A DNA stretch of 64,000 bases, from contig ML978156.1 of the NCBI GenBank assembly GCA_010015745.1, forward strand, positions 417,635-481,634, given 5' to 3'. The notes under the pieces are model-generated. The model worked only from the letters and a program-made list of their open reading frames with translations. It was not told where the DNA came from and did no database searches. This document shows positions 10,357 to 21,908 of the stretch, piece after piece. Position 1 is the stretch's first letter. Each line of letters begins with the position of its first letter. The position numbers and the translations under genes were made by a program. The DNA comes from Setomelanomma holmii (lineage: Eukaryota > Ascomycota > Dothideomycetes > Pleosporales > Phaeosphaeriaceae).

Positions 10357-12631
10357 ATGGCTCCTATCATACCTTTCAGCGCTGCGGATATAATCGAGAA
10401 GTCGCGCAGAGACTTGCTCCTGCTGCTCGAGGGTGTAAGGTAATGCCATCACCTAGGTCATCAGGTCGTGCTGACACGTGTAGATAAGAGGAAAGAAGAA
10501 TCTTGTCCTCGAAAAGACGCTTGCAGGCCCTTTGAATCTGCTTGTCAAGTTCTCCACACTGCAGGAGTATGGGGTTGACAAGCCATTCTTCCTGGAGAAC
10601 GACAATGTCGACTCATCACAGCGCAATGTTGTCTTTCTCGTCAGAGGAGAGAAGGCGAAGACGGTGATGGCCGTGGCTGGTACGTGGCCACTCTCCAGCC
10701 TATTATTATGTCTTTCTTGTACCTCCGAGCAACATTGGGATCGGCAAAAGAGACTAGGCAGATAGTATCCACTCTGTCTAGTCAGTCTTGATCCCTAGAA
10801 TGAGTTCTAGAGCACTTTTATTGGAGTACTCGTCATTATCTATACGTTGATACTCTATTGTACGGTGCTGACATTCCTCAGAGCAAATCAAGCGCATAAG
10901 GCGTGACAGCCAGATCGAGCATGAATTCTCCGTCTTCTGGGTACCTAGACGAACCATGGTGTCAGATCAGCTGCTAGAAGGCGCTGGGGTGCTCGGCGAG
11001 GCCAGTGTGAGCGAATGGCCGCTGTTCTTCGTACCACTTGCAGATGATGTGCTATCTCTTGAGCTTGATGATGCCGCGACTGATCTCTACCTAGTATGAT
11101 TATATGCAATTCATGAGACGAGCATCACACTGACATAATGTAGAGGAAAGACCCGACGTGCATCTATCTCGCAGCGAAAGCCTTGATGCTACAGCAGCAG
11201 AAGTATGGCCTTTTTCCACGCATTATCGGTAAAGGAGACAACGGCAAGCGACTTGCCGACCTCCTCATCCGGATGCGAACCGAGGTGACTGCCGGCGAGA
11301 CTTCGAATAATCCAGGACCTTCGTTTCTGGGCCTGGCGCCAAGCTCAACCGTTGACAGTCTCGTCATTGTGGACCGCGAGGTTGACTTTCCAACTGTTCT
11401 ACTGACCCAGTTGACCTATGAGGGCCTTATTGATGAGGTGTTCAACATCTCCGCCAACCAGACAGAGGTGGACTCCTCAGTGGTGGGCGGAGCAACACCC
11501 CAATCTAGTCAGACTGGCTCAGCATTGACAAGCATGAAGCGCAAAATTATGATTGATCCCAAGGATACACTGTATAATGAGCTTGGTGACGCCAACTTCG
11601 CCATCGTCGGCAATCTGCTTAATAAGGTTGCGCGTCGACTTCAAAGCAGCACAGAGCGCAACCAGCTCGCTGCAAAGACGACATCCGAATTACGAGATTT
11701 TGTCGCTAAGCTCCCAGGATATCAAGCTGAACAAGCCTCGCTGAAGCTACACACATCGTTGGCAGAAGAGATCATCAAGTACACACGTAACGAGACTTTC
11801 ACCCACTCCCTGGAAGTCCAACAAAACGTCATGTCGGGCGCAGACCCCACAACCCAGCACGACACCATCTTCGAGCTCATCAACCGCTCCATCCCTCTCC
11901 CCGTCATCCTCCGCCTCCTCTGTCTCGAATCCACCACCAACGCCGGCATCCGCCCCAAAGACCTCGAAGCCTTCAAGCGCGCTATCATTCAAGCCTACGG
12001 CCCGCAGCACATCCTCACCCTCGCATCCCTCGAAAAAATGGGCCTCCTAGGCGTGCGAGGCGGCGTCGGCCTCGGCGGCACGCAAGCCAAACCAGGCAGT
12101 GTAACGAACTACACGCCCCTCCGCAAAAGCCTGAAGATCTGGGACGACGACGTCAACGAAGCCGAGCCGAACGATATCAGCTATACTTTCTCTGGCTACG
12201 CGCCTTTAAGCGTGCGATTAGTACAATCGATTGTCCAGAAGCAAACACTTGCAAATATCATCAAACCCCCTTCAAACCCAGGCGCTTCCGCACAAGCCAA
12301 TCCGCTCGCACAAGGTCTCAGAATTTTTGACGACGCGAGCAAGTACGTGCGTGGCGCGACGTTTGACGAGACGCAGACGGGTGAAGAGAAGGCTGTCAAG
12401 GCGAGGAATTTGCTGAATGGAAGTCATAATGATGCGAATAAGACGATTGTGGTGTTCTTCCTAGGTGGCGTTACGAGGGCTGAGATTGCTGCGTTGAGGT
12501 TCGTGGGGGAGAAGCTGAAAGAAGTCGGAGGCGAGGGGAGGGGAAGCAGGATTGTGGTGGCTGCGACGAATGTGATCAGGGGTGAGATTTTGCTGGAGGG
12601 TGCGATCGAGAAGGGGAGATTCACGGGGTAG
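10357..12631 (+). CDS. vps33: Vps33, Sec1/Munc18-family subunit of HOPS/CORVET
   Basis: Exons are 10357-10439, 10489-10679, 10882-11093 and 11144-12631, giving 657 residues, as expected for Vps33. Family blocks run across every junction: SRRDLLLLLEGVR joined to GKKNLVLEKTLAGP; VRGEKAKTVMAVA joined to EQIKRIRRDSQIEHEF; LVIVDREVDFPTVLLTQLTY; LLCLESTTNAGIRP; and VFFLGGVTRAEIAALRFV near the end. Vps33 binds assembled SNAREs and the Vps16 subunit and templates vacuole/late-endosome fusion. Intron 2 is 202 nt, long for this window where most are near 50 nt. The second half of exon 4 is noticeably C-rich in its third positions relative to the rest. Confidence 0.95.
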
Positions 12632-13161
12632 CATCTTGCCTAGTACACTGCTGTACATCCGCGAATAGAGTATTAAGTCATTGGACTTTACGTCGCCACT
12701 CGTAGCCCATCTGTCCTCAGCTTCTTTGTGCGCACCTGCTGAGGCCAACACGGACAAAACGAGGCATCCTGCCTCCGCCATTTTCTAGCTATGATCAAAT
12801 AGTGGTAACATCACTCAAAAGACACAGGACGCGATGATAAAGTTGAACTTGTTTCAATTTTCCCTTTGTCTCTTTTGCATCTATCTTATGCGCTCACCCA
12901 GGCTCGGCCAGTACATGAGACGTTCATTACGATCGTAACGTCAGGCATCGTCATGAGAGGTACATACAATACTTTTGTTGCGTCCGCCCCCATAAATGCC
13001 AGAGGAAACCCGAGGAAGGAAAAAGACCCAAACACACCAAGTCTATCGTTAGATGCCGCAAAGATGAAACTCCGTTCGCAGCTAGCTCACACAGTCTCAC
13101 AGTCTGGGTATACTGCCATCTGCACCAACCTCTCGCACCCTTCACGTCAATTGTGATACGT
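12632..13161. other. Convergent 3' intergenic region, vps33 / ssb
   Basis: Two 3' ends face each other. An open frame at 12866-13156 has no protein-like character. Probably UTRs only. Confidence 0.45.
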
Positions 13162-15538
13162 TTATCGGGTGGAGAAAGCCTTGGTGACGACGCGCTTCAG
13201 CGCCAACTCCTTCTTCTTCAAGTCCTCAGCGGTGGCATCCTCGATCTCGAGCTGAGCCATCGCGTCAGAAAGAGCAGACTCGATCTTCTCCTTCTGGCCA
13301 CGCTTGAGGCGGATGGATGTGGTGGGGTCCGAAACCATCTCCTCGACACGGGAGATGTAGGACTCGAGCTGTTGCCTGCCCTCGAACTTCTTGCTGAAGG
13401 CCTCGTCGCTGGTCTTGAACTTCTGGGCGTCGTTGATCATGGTCTCGATCTCGGTCGATGAGAGCTTGCCGACAGCGTTGGAGATGGTGATGTTGGCGCT
13501 ACGGCCGGAAGTCTTCTCGGTGGCGGTGACCTTGAGGATACCGTTGACGTCGACCTCGAAAACGACCTCGAGGACAGCATCGCCAGCCCTCATTGGTGGG
13601 ATAGGCGCAAGAGTGAACTCTCCGAGAGATGTGTTGTCCTCGCAGTTGACACGCTCACCCTGGAAGACAGGGAACTGGACGGTTTGCCTACGGTCATGTT
13701 AGCCAATGTCTGAGAGGAGGGGTTCGAAAATCTCTCACTGGTTGTCAGCAACGGTAGTAAATGTCCTCTCTGTATAGATGTTAGCAATGGTCGAAATTGA
13801 ACGCGATAGAACAGCCTGGATGTCTCCAGAGCTTTCGGTGTCGGTCGAACGCCAATGACAGGATGCGCTGGAGACATCCAGACGACCTTAAGCAACGCAA
13901 ATGAAGGAAGGGTTTTTCGTACTCTTGATAGTGGGGACCTAGAGAGGTACGAAGTCAGTGCATGTCTCAGATTTATTTCGTGCTTGGACAACTTACTGTC
14001 TGCCCACGGGGGACGACGGGAGCGAAGATGTTGCCCTCCATGGCGACACCGAGGGAGAGGGGAACGACATCGAGGAGAAGGAGGTCGGCAGTCTCGGCGG
14101 AGGTAGCCTTTCCGGAGAGGATACCAGCCTGGACGGCGGCACCGTAGGCGACAGCCTCATCAGGGTTGATGCTCTTCTCGAGCTTCTTGCCGCCGAAGAA
14201 GTCGCTGAGGAGCTTCTGGATCTTGGGGATACGGGTGGAGCCACCAACAAGGACGATCTCGTCAACCTTGTCCTTGGCGATGTTGGCGTCCTTGAGAACC
14301 TGAGCAACAGGGTCAAGGGTACCAGCGAACGCCTTCTGGTTCAAGTCCTCGAAACGAGCACGGGTGATGTTGGCGTTGAAGTCCTCACCGTCGAACAGCG
14401 AGTCGATCTCAACAGTTGTCTGGGTGGCGTTGGAGAGAGTACGCTTGGCACGCTCACAAGCAGTTCGGAGACGGCGCAGCGCGCGAGCATCTCCAGAGAT
14501 ACTGCGAATCAGGTCAGCAATCGTTTTCCCAGAGGTTTCAGCGGTTAAGCTCACTCTTTCTTCGTCTTGCGTGTGAACTCCTTCTTGAAGTGGTCGAGAA
14601 GGTTGGTGTCGAAATCCTGACCACCCAAATGGGTGTCACCAGCGGTGGCCTTGACGGTGAAGACACCGCCCTGGATGTGCAGCAGAGACACATCGAAGGT
14701 ACCACCACCGAGATCGTAGATGAGGACGTTCCTCTCCTTCTCCGACTTTCCGGAACCTAGACCGTAGGCGATAGCGGCGGCGGTAGGCTCGTTGATGATA
14801 CGGAGAACGTTGAGCCCAGCAATGGCACCGGCGTCCTTGGTGGCTTGACGCTGGTTGTCGTTGAAGTAAGCGGGGACGGTGATGACGGCCTTCTCGACCT
14901 TCTTGCCGAGCTTGGTCTCGGCGACCTCCTTCATCTACACGGGTGTTAGCGGGGCTCAGCGAAAAGCAGCGCCTGGTACGTACCTTGACGAGGACCATGG
15001 CAGAGATCTCCTGAGCGGAGAACTGCTTGGTCTCACCGAGGTAGGAGACCTCGATCATGGGGCTGCCGCCTTGGTCAATGACCTTGAAGGGCCATGACTG
15101 AACGTCCTTCTTGACGGTCTCGTCCTCGAATCGGCGACCAATCAATCGCCTGGAAAAGTCAGCACGCGATGTCCCGGGCGGTTCATAAACGTCCGCGGAA
15201 CGTACTTGACATCGAAGACGGTGTTCTCTGGGTTCATAGCAGCCTGATTCTTGGCCGCCTCACCGATCAAACGCTCCTCGCTCGTGAACGAGACGAAGGA
15301 GGGGGTGGTGAAGCTACCCTGCTCGTTGGCGACTGCACGTATTGTGTTAGACGGATATCATCGCAAAGGCGGAGATGGCGGGCGCATACTGATCTCGACA
15401 TTGGTGCCCTCGTAGTTGGCAACGCAGGAGTAGGTCGTGCCTGGCGGTGAACATTAGCGATCGCACGGTGGGGTAATATTTGCGAAAATGCGCACCAAGA
15501 TCGATGCCAATGGCACCCTCGTAGACTTCGTCGCTCAT
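13162..15538 (-). CDS. ssb1: Ssb-type ribosome-associated Hsp70
   Basis: Nine exons in coding order: 15538-15496, 15440-15390, 15332-15206, 15149-14984, 14934-14555, 14501-13997, 13938-13923 (16 nt), 13769-13739 (31 nt) and 13687-13162. They sum to 614 residues (yeast Ssb1 has 613). The nucleotide-binding domain has GIDLGTTYSCVANYEGTNVE, the phosphate loops LIYDLGGGTFDVSLL and LVGGSTRIPKIQ, and NEPTAAAIAYGLG. The substrate domain follows, and the end lacks an EEVD tail, as in Ssb rather than Ssa. Ssb binds nascent chains at the ribosome exit with the RAC complex (Zuo1/Ssz1). Both tiny exons are needed to read [20 protein letters not shown]. Strong purine/pyrimidine codon bias, seen as large antisense open frames, fits high expression. 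Intron 7 is 153 nt. Confidence 0.95.
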
Positions 15539-16164
15539 GGTGTGTGTGGTCTGACAGGAACTACCCGAGAAACTGGAAGAGAAAGAATGGGTTGGAGGAG
15601 TGGTGGGAGGGCGCGGTGGATCTTTTTACGCTGCTGCCGAATGCAAGAAAATTGTTTAGCGCAAGACGCCTGTGGTGCTGCCGCAGTTGCCGCCAAGACT
15701 TTTAGTCGCTTACGTTTTCGCCGGTGCTGGGGTCTTTTCGCTGGGGTATCGATAACACTCTGCCGAGGCGTCGCGAGGGCAACATTTCTTCAGCATTGAT
15801 GAGGCGAGATGGCAAAGCAATCTCAAATTGGGTTCGCCTTCAATGAAGCGGACAAGTCTTGTACTAATATCGGCAAAGCTTTGGTCATATAGCGAGGGTT
15901 TAACATGATCGTCATGATAAGAACAGAATGTGCCCCACACTGCTGACCTGAACTTGAATGTTGACCAGCACGCAATGTCAAGTTGCAAAAATGCATAATC
16001 GCATAATGGTTATCGGTCCAAAGGTGTCATGAATTGGGTATGTTCCTCAAAGTTCCATCTTCCATTTTGACTCCATTGTAACGCCGATACCTCGTCAGAC
16101 GCCCATAACAACTGAACGCCATATGCTATGCCTTCCCGCACCCTCGTGCATCCTTCTTCCACCC
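15539..16164. promoter_or_regulatory. ssb upstream region and 3' flank of the E2 gene
   Basis: About 626 bp without a gene. It should contain the ssb promoter. I see no unambiguous heat-shock element array. Confidence 0.4.
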
Positions 16165-16929
16165 TCAGACCTGGTTGTCGTGGAACACGAAGCTGATATC
16201 CCTCGGCCGCTGCGTATTGTATCGCACAAAATTGTCATCACCCTGCGGTCGCTCCTTCTTGGTGTTGCTCGTGAGCATGCTCTGCAGACTGACGCATACG
16301 CTCTCTACGTTATGGACGGGTGACCAGCCTTGTCGGTCGAGCAGGTCGAGACAGATGATGCCATTGGAATAGATGTGTGGATGCCAGGGTATTGGGTGGG
16401 TCTCGTCGCGGACGAATGTGACTTCTGGTGCCTGATGGGGTGTCAATTTATGTGTTCTGGGTCATCAACATATACTACAGTTCAAGATAGTTGAGAATTG
16501 GGGTAGGGATGGTGGTACTGACCTCGATAGGATACTGTGGACTGAACGCAAACTTCAGCCTGTATGTCTCTCCCTGGTAGATTGGATTCGAGTCAATAAC
16601 TTGGATGTCCATGAGCCATGTCTCGAAATTGTCTGCCTTGACAAGAGTTATGCCGGGTGGCAGCTTGTCGTGCATCTAATTCAATGTCAGCACTATATTG
16701 GCTGTTGTCAATACCATGTTTATGTTCGCAACTTGAACCACGACGCGAGGTGCAACAACGGCAGAGTATGGAAGAGCCAGGGGCGGCGGCGTATCATACC
16801 TTCTGCAGCTCCTAGACCCAAAAGTTAGCTATGATCTTCCTCGTAAGTGATATGCTAGGTTTTTAAAGATGACAACCATGAAGATTGCATGCTAGCACGT
16901 ACCTTTCCCAAGCGTTTCGAGGCAAACAT
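16165..16929 (-). CDS. UBE2W-type ubiquitin-conjugating enzyme E2
   Basis: Exons in coding order are 16929-16903 (27 nt), 16811-16800 (12 nt), 16675-16523 and 16431-16165, giving 152 residues. The UBC fold reads FASKRLGKELQKMHDKLPPG, then VIDSNPIYQGETYRLKFAFS, PQYPIEAPEVTFV, and HPHIYSNGIICLDLL with the active cysteine at residue 91. It ends in RPRDISFVFHDNQ. The HPH triad in place of the usual HPN, the C-terminal RPRDI.F..HD block and the cysteine at 91 match UBE2W, an E2 that attaches ubiquitin to unstructured N-termini rather than to lysines. The 12-nt exon encodes ELQK, part of helix 1. Introns are 91, 124 and 91 nt, longer than most here. Confidence 0.9.
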
Positions 16930-17508
16930 CTTGATCGACTACGGGAACAGTCTCCCAACAGATGCGATACAGTTTTTTAAGTGATGGTTCCGAGGCAGAG
17001 GTCCGCGGTACTCAGTCGAGGGTACCTTTCGGAGACGGGTCGACGTGTAGCGGGGGAGGGGCAGACCGTCCGAAAGAACGACGAGGATTCGCTAGCGAAG
17101 GTAATACTCAATATCCCGGAAAGAAAACTGGAGGACGTTGAGCTGTTGGACTGGAAGGCGCGTCGTTGCTTGTGGACGTGGTGGATCTTCGAGGTCTGAA
17201 TGACGCATATGCAAGGCGGAAGCTTAATGCACCTCGTACTGCAGGCACAGCCCACCTGGGCCAGGACATATTGGCACGTGATAGGACGCTTTTCGAGTCT
17301 CACTTGGAGCATATCCGAACTGCAACCTTACTGCCATTGTGACCGATGTGGTGATATCTCTACTTGGTCAAAGTGCGCTTAACGCCAGATCCTAGCTTTT
17401 CCTAGCCAGCAAACAAAAGTCTCGGTGGACGGTACCTCCAACCCAAAAGAATATAAGCGCTTATAAGAACTTAGAATATACAAGACAAGAAAATATGTAA
17501 TATCGCGC
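16930..17508. other. Intergenic: E2 promoter and pex13 3' flank
   Basis: No gene recognised. The small open frames at 16977-17382 lack any family signature. Confidence 0.45.
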
Positions 17509-18913
17509 TCATGAGTAGAAGGCGCCTTTCTGGAATGATTGAATGCCAATGTCACCGGCTTTGCTCTCGACCTTCGGCGCCTTTTCTGGCACCTTGGTTT
17601 CGGTCATGGTTTCAGTCCGGCTTCCGGCGCTGCTGCTAGTCATCGTCTGAGTTCTGCTGCCCGCTGGGCTTCCGCTCTGGCTGCCACTTGTGATTTGGGC
17701 AGGCTGTTTTCTTTGAATGGTCTCGAGGTAGATTCCGGGTAGGTATCCCATTCGGCCGTCTCGTGACCGGCACCTCCACCACTCTGACGCGTTTCCCATT
17801 GGGTCTGTCTTGCTCAACACCGCAACCATGTCGCCCTTCTTGACGGCGAGGTCCATGCCCTGCATGTTGGCATTCGGGGTGAAGTCATAGAGAGCCCGGC
17901 AGAATTCGAGCTTAGTCGGGTCGACGGGTTGTCCGGCCTGTGGGTTCTCGAGCATCTTCCGCTTCTCTTCTTCCTCTTGTGATCGTGATAGCGCTTTGAT
18001 AAGCTTGCCCATGAGGTATGGTAGGCCAAACACCGCCACCATGAATACGATGAAAGGCTTCTTTGATGGCTTCGCAGATGCCGGTGAGCCATCTGCACCT
18101 CGTCCGTTGAAGGCAGCGAAGCTCGCCAGTGTCAGATCCATCGCGTCTGCCGGTAGTGGTCGTCCAGTCAGTTTCGCAATCGCTGTTCGTATCCATCGCA
18201 TTAATGTGAAGATTCCCAGCACGGAGCCGAGCGTTTGCCGTAGATTGCCGAACTGTTCTGCGACTGAGACCATAGCTGTGTGTAGTTAGTTTGGATAGTT
18301 CCTGCATGTGTTCAAGGTGTGCAATACCAAAGAATGAAGAGTGTGTCGCCATATACGTGCTTTGCAGCATTTGCGCGAAACCACCGAACGCACCCACAAT
18401 GTTCTCGATCAGCTGGAACGTCGCGGCGGTGCTCTGGCTGAACGATTGCGTGAGGCTGGCCGGGTTGTTTGGGTCACCTGGCATGCCCATCCCACCGTAC
18501 ATGCCTCCCATTCCCATGCCCATGCCCCCCATACCGCCGTACATGCCGCCCATACCTCCCATGCCGCCATACATCGAGCCCATCCCGCCGCCGAAACTCG
18601 AATATGGCGAGGAGTAACTGTTGTAGCCGCCCCCGTAGCTACTGCTATAGGGCGACATGCGATTGTTCATCGCCGAATAGTTTGACGCATTGCGGTTTGC
18701 GACTGTGCTGAGCGAGTCTGGTACAGAAGGTAGTGGTGGTGGAGTTGATATCGCGGTTGCGGTGTTCGTTGTGCTGCTGCTTGACCCTGTGAGCCCTGCG
18801 CTGTTGTTAGCCGTGTCGCTCGCTGACGTCCAGAGTCGCGCAGACTGACCAACCGAAGCACTGGTCGCGCCTCCGCTCGTCTCCCATGGCTTTGGCGGCG
18901 ATGGCGAAGACAT
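17509..18913 (-). CDS. pex13: Pex13, peroxisomal docking-complex membrane protein with SH3 domain
   Basis: Exons in coding order are 18913-18328 and 18275-17509, giving 450 residues. The N-terminus opens with PSPPKPWETSG, the typical Pex13 start, and is followed by a Tyr/Gly/Met-rich region. The membrane-anchoring region follows (STAATFQLIENIVGAFGGFA; QTLGSVLGIFTLMRWIRT; KKPFIVFMVAVFGLPYLMGK). A C-terminal SH3 domain occupies roughly residues 316-380 (FCRALYDFTPNANMQGMDLA, then EWWRCRSRDGRMGYLPGIYL). A Ser/Thr-rich tail follows. Pex13 binds Pex14 and the PTS receptor Pex5 at the peroxisome and forms the conduit for matrix protein import. The YG/GM-rich N-terminus matches the domain recently linked to a phase-separated pore. 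Confidence 0.94.
18475..18600 (-). repeat. Gly-Met-Tyr codon repeat in pex13
   Basis: An imperfect tandem coding repeat built from GGM, GGMY and GMG units (for example MYGGMGGMGGMYGGMGG) inside exon 1 of pex13. On DNA it appears as runs of cat(g/c)cc(c/t)cc. Such tracts vary in length between strains. Confidence 0.75.
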
Positions 18914-19465
18914 CTTCCGTACGTGCCTCCTCGCGCACTCTCGTGCGGTCTAGAGTGGTGATAGCAGTCGCTGCAAAGTTTGATGCTGATGTCGTCAATG
19001 GGGCGCTGCAGACGTCAAGAGGCTGGCAATCGGCGGTAGTCGAAGCGAGTTTGCGGGGCTCGCCGGGGGTTTCTAAGCGTGCAATGGGCGGATCCGCGTC
19101 AACAGTGACAGGCGCCTGGCTCGGTGAGGGTACGATGAAGGGTATCTGAGGTTATTGGTAGAAGGGTTGGAGATGGCACGAGGAGCTGATTGAAGTGCAG
19201 AGGCCCGCTTGGGTTGCGGAAGGGCTTTCACGAACTGGACGGCAACAGACCTCGGTCGGATTCACGCCACGCTTTGGGCAAGCACATGCTGGGTCGTGCG
19301 AGTCAGCCCTCAACGTTTGCCACCAGTTCTCCGCGACGTTCACCAAGAATGTTGCCAATGACCATCAAAACTTTATATATGTTGTTTGTATAACAGCAGC
19401 ACTAATCTTAAAGACGCAAGCAACTCTTAACACTAGATGACAACAAGGCAGTGATTCATCTTGTC
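18914..19465. other. Intergenic: pex13 promoter and 3' flank of TOS1-like gene
   Basis: No gene recognised in this stretch. Confidence 0.45.
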
Positions 19466-21087
19466 TCAATCGCCAATAGCAAACAGCGAGTGCGTCCAGC
19501 TGTTTGGGTCGTACGAGACCAGTTGCTGTACCTGGTCATCGGTCAAAGCCGTGCTGAAGTTGAAATCGTCGTCAAGCACCAACGCAGTGATATGTGGATA
19601 ATGCCACACCACTGCGAACTTCAACGTCTGTCCGACGGGTCGCTTGAAGTAATTCGAATCACCTCCCTGTAAGTTACCCTGTCGGTGCAGAGTGCTTTTC
19701 GCTCGCTCCTCTCCGTTGCCAAGAATCTCGAAGGCATCGAACTCTCCGCAGCCGGTGGACCAGCATGAGCATGGGATGTTGTTGCGATCGTTGCCGTACT
19801 GGAGAACGCGCGGTATCACCGCATTGAGAAACCACCATGCTGGTGCGTCGGAAATGAGACCTTGGTCCGTCCCTTGGTTCTGGTAATGGTCCATCTGGAA
19901 TTCGATCAGGAACGCCTTGGATGAGCCAGACCAGCCAAAGTGCGAAGTAGCATTCGGCCTCCAGTAGGGGCAGTCTTGATCGCACGACTTGTCCGAGAAG
20001 ATTGCAATTTCTCGTTCCGAGGTGTCAAGTGTCCCTGAGAATGGAAGACTTTCTGATGCTACTTGGCCTCCATCGCTCGTCACATAGCTTAGTGAGTTGC
20101 CAAAGGCGCTGATCTTGGTTAGCATTGTAGTTCTCGAGAGGATGTATTGACCTACTAGTCAAAAGTCCCTGACTTCTGAGGATCACCAAGATTGGCCAGG
20201 AAGGAGAAACCTGTCGCCTGCGACGGAGCGGAAGAAGTGTAGTATGCTACACGACTCCAATCTGGAGCTGCTCTTTTACCGATCTCTCCGTTGCCAGCCT
20301 CACTGGCGGGTTCCGTAGGTGATCTTGTTGGAGAGACCAGAGGCTTCTGTGTCGACACGGGAAGTGATGGCGAGTCTTTACAGGTGCAAATTGGATCGGA
20401 GATACTATCGTCTAAAGCTTGAGGATGGGGTGTCGGCATGCATGGCAACGGGGGTCCGATGTATGCAGTGTTCTGAAGAGGATCGACGGTACTCGTTGGT
20501 TGATCTGCCTCACAGTCTGTCACCGTAACGGTCGTCGTGACTGTCTGTGTACTGCAGCTCGATGTTGTATTGTAGATTCGCTTGTCAAATGGTCGCATCT
20601 GGTAAGTGTCTTGAAATGGAGCCTGTGCGGCAAACTCGATGTCGCGCCTGTTCATCATCGGCTTGCGATTGTAGAATGGGATGATGTTTCGCTTTCGTAG
20701 CGTATGCATCTCGCCTGGCAGCTGGTACACCGCAAGCTGGGACACGTTCATCGGTCCGCGCAGGTGCATGGACACCTGTAGATCTCATTAGCATTCTTGA
20801 TCTCTCACCATTAAAATCAACGGTACCTCTCCAAACAGTGGTGTGAGGTCTCCGGTCGCAGGATAGTCAACCCGTTCGTGACCGCAGATGCCAGTGGAAG
20901 GGTCGACGTATGTAGTCCGATTGTAAACACCCGCTTGACTGATGTTGCGATATGTGATGGCCCAGACTTCGGTGCAGTACCAATTGCCATCTGCAGCACG
21001 CGCGCCGGTGCCACTACATAGCTCGCCTGATGTCTTGCTGCGAGCGAATGGTAAGGCAAGACCTAGGAGGATTAAGGTGTGCTTCAT
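19466..21087 (-). CDS. TOS1-like secreted cell-wall protein (DUF2403 + DUF2401)
   Basis: Exons in coding order are 21087-20827, 20775-20156 and 20108-19466, giving 507 residues. A signal peptide (KHTLILLGLALPFARS) is followed by the Cys-containing N-terminal module (SGELCSGTGARAADGNWYCT; STGICGHERVDYP). A Ser/Thr/Pro linker has two possible Kex2 sites (TLRKRN; IGKRAAPDW). The C-terminal DUF2401 domain begins at SRVAYYTSSAPSQATGFSFL and includes FSDKSCDQDCPYWRPN, then CSCWSTGCGEFDAFEIL, and FDYAFGNSLSYVTSDGG. Relatives such as yeast Tos1 are covalently or tightly wall-associated and are classed as putative glycosyl hydrolases. GCGEFDAFEIL carries an acidic pair of the kind used by GH16-like folds, but activity is inferred only. 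Introns are 51 and 47 nt. Confidence 0.87.
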
Positions 21088-21908
21088 GCTGGTGTTCGTG
21101 GTAGGACGTATAGACGATCAATGGGACGTGAATTGTAGTGGGATAGCAAGTGGAAGACAATATCGGTAATCAAACTTTGGTATTTGATGAAAGAAGGAAA
21201 TCTAATCCTCCATGCAAATTGTATCATGTCCATCGTACGATTCGTCAGAGCGTGGAGAAGCCACGCAGATGCAAGCAGAAAGCGCGTGGCTATACATGCC
21301 CATGATGCAAGAACGACAAGACAATAGTCCTGGAACAGAGAGCGAGGGAAGAGCTACGGAAATCTGTTTAATGTCAGCCGCTACTTTATCGCAAGCTTTG
21401 AGTAGACAAAGATGTGAAGTGAAAAGCATATCAGAAGTCCGTTGAGATCATTATCCATATAGGATTAAATCAAGAGGTACTGTACGAAGTCAGTGTTTGC
21501 CTCACGTTCATTTGGGACACGGATCACTTACCCAGAAAATAAAGTATGGAAAGATTCATCCTTTTGCATGTAAACTGTAGGTGCTGGAGTGGAGAGATAA
21601 CATACCTCAGTATGGCGAGAGAGGACTGTCGAGTACTTCGAATGTAGATTAGCAATTGCCATCATTCACGAACACATGACATGTCGACGCGGTATGCGCG
21701 GCAATGAACTCAATGTCACGGCATTGCGTTGTTGTTGCAGGAGCGAGGGGCCTTCGAGGTTTTTATGAAGCGCAGCACGGGCCACGACACAACGTGTCTT
21801 GGCACTTTAGCGAACCCACCTAATTTTGCCCTCGCGACAACTTCGAAGTTCAAGACTCACTCGCCAACGTACTAATCGACCAGGTCGCCGTTCGTACAAT
21901 CAGCCAAC
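21088..21908. promoter_or_regulatory. Divergent promoter region, TOS1-like / rps13
   Basis: 821 bp between two opposing 5' ends. The right end, just before the rps13 start, is pyrimidine/CA-rich as is common at ribosomal protein genes. No other gene seen. Confidence 0.45.

Noticed and set aside
13958..14548. Long plus-strand open frames (up to 196 codons) opposite the ssb gene
   Set aside because: They are antisense shadows created by the strong codon bias of the Hsp70 gene, and they span its intron boundaries.
17996..18711. Pro/His-rich plus-strand frames opposite pex13
   Set aside because: Shadows of the Gly/Met repeat and SH3 exons; the minus-strand protein is a clear Pex13.
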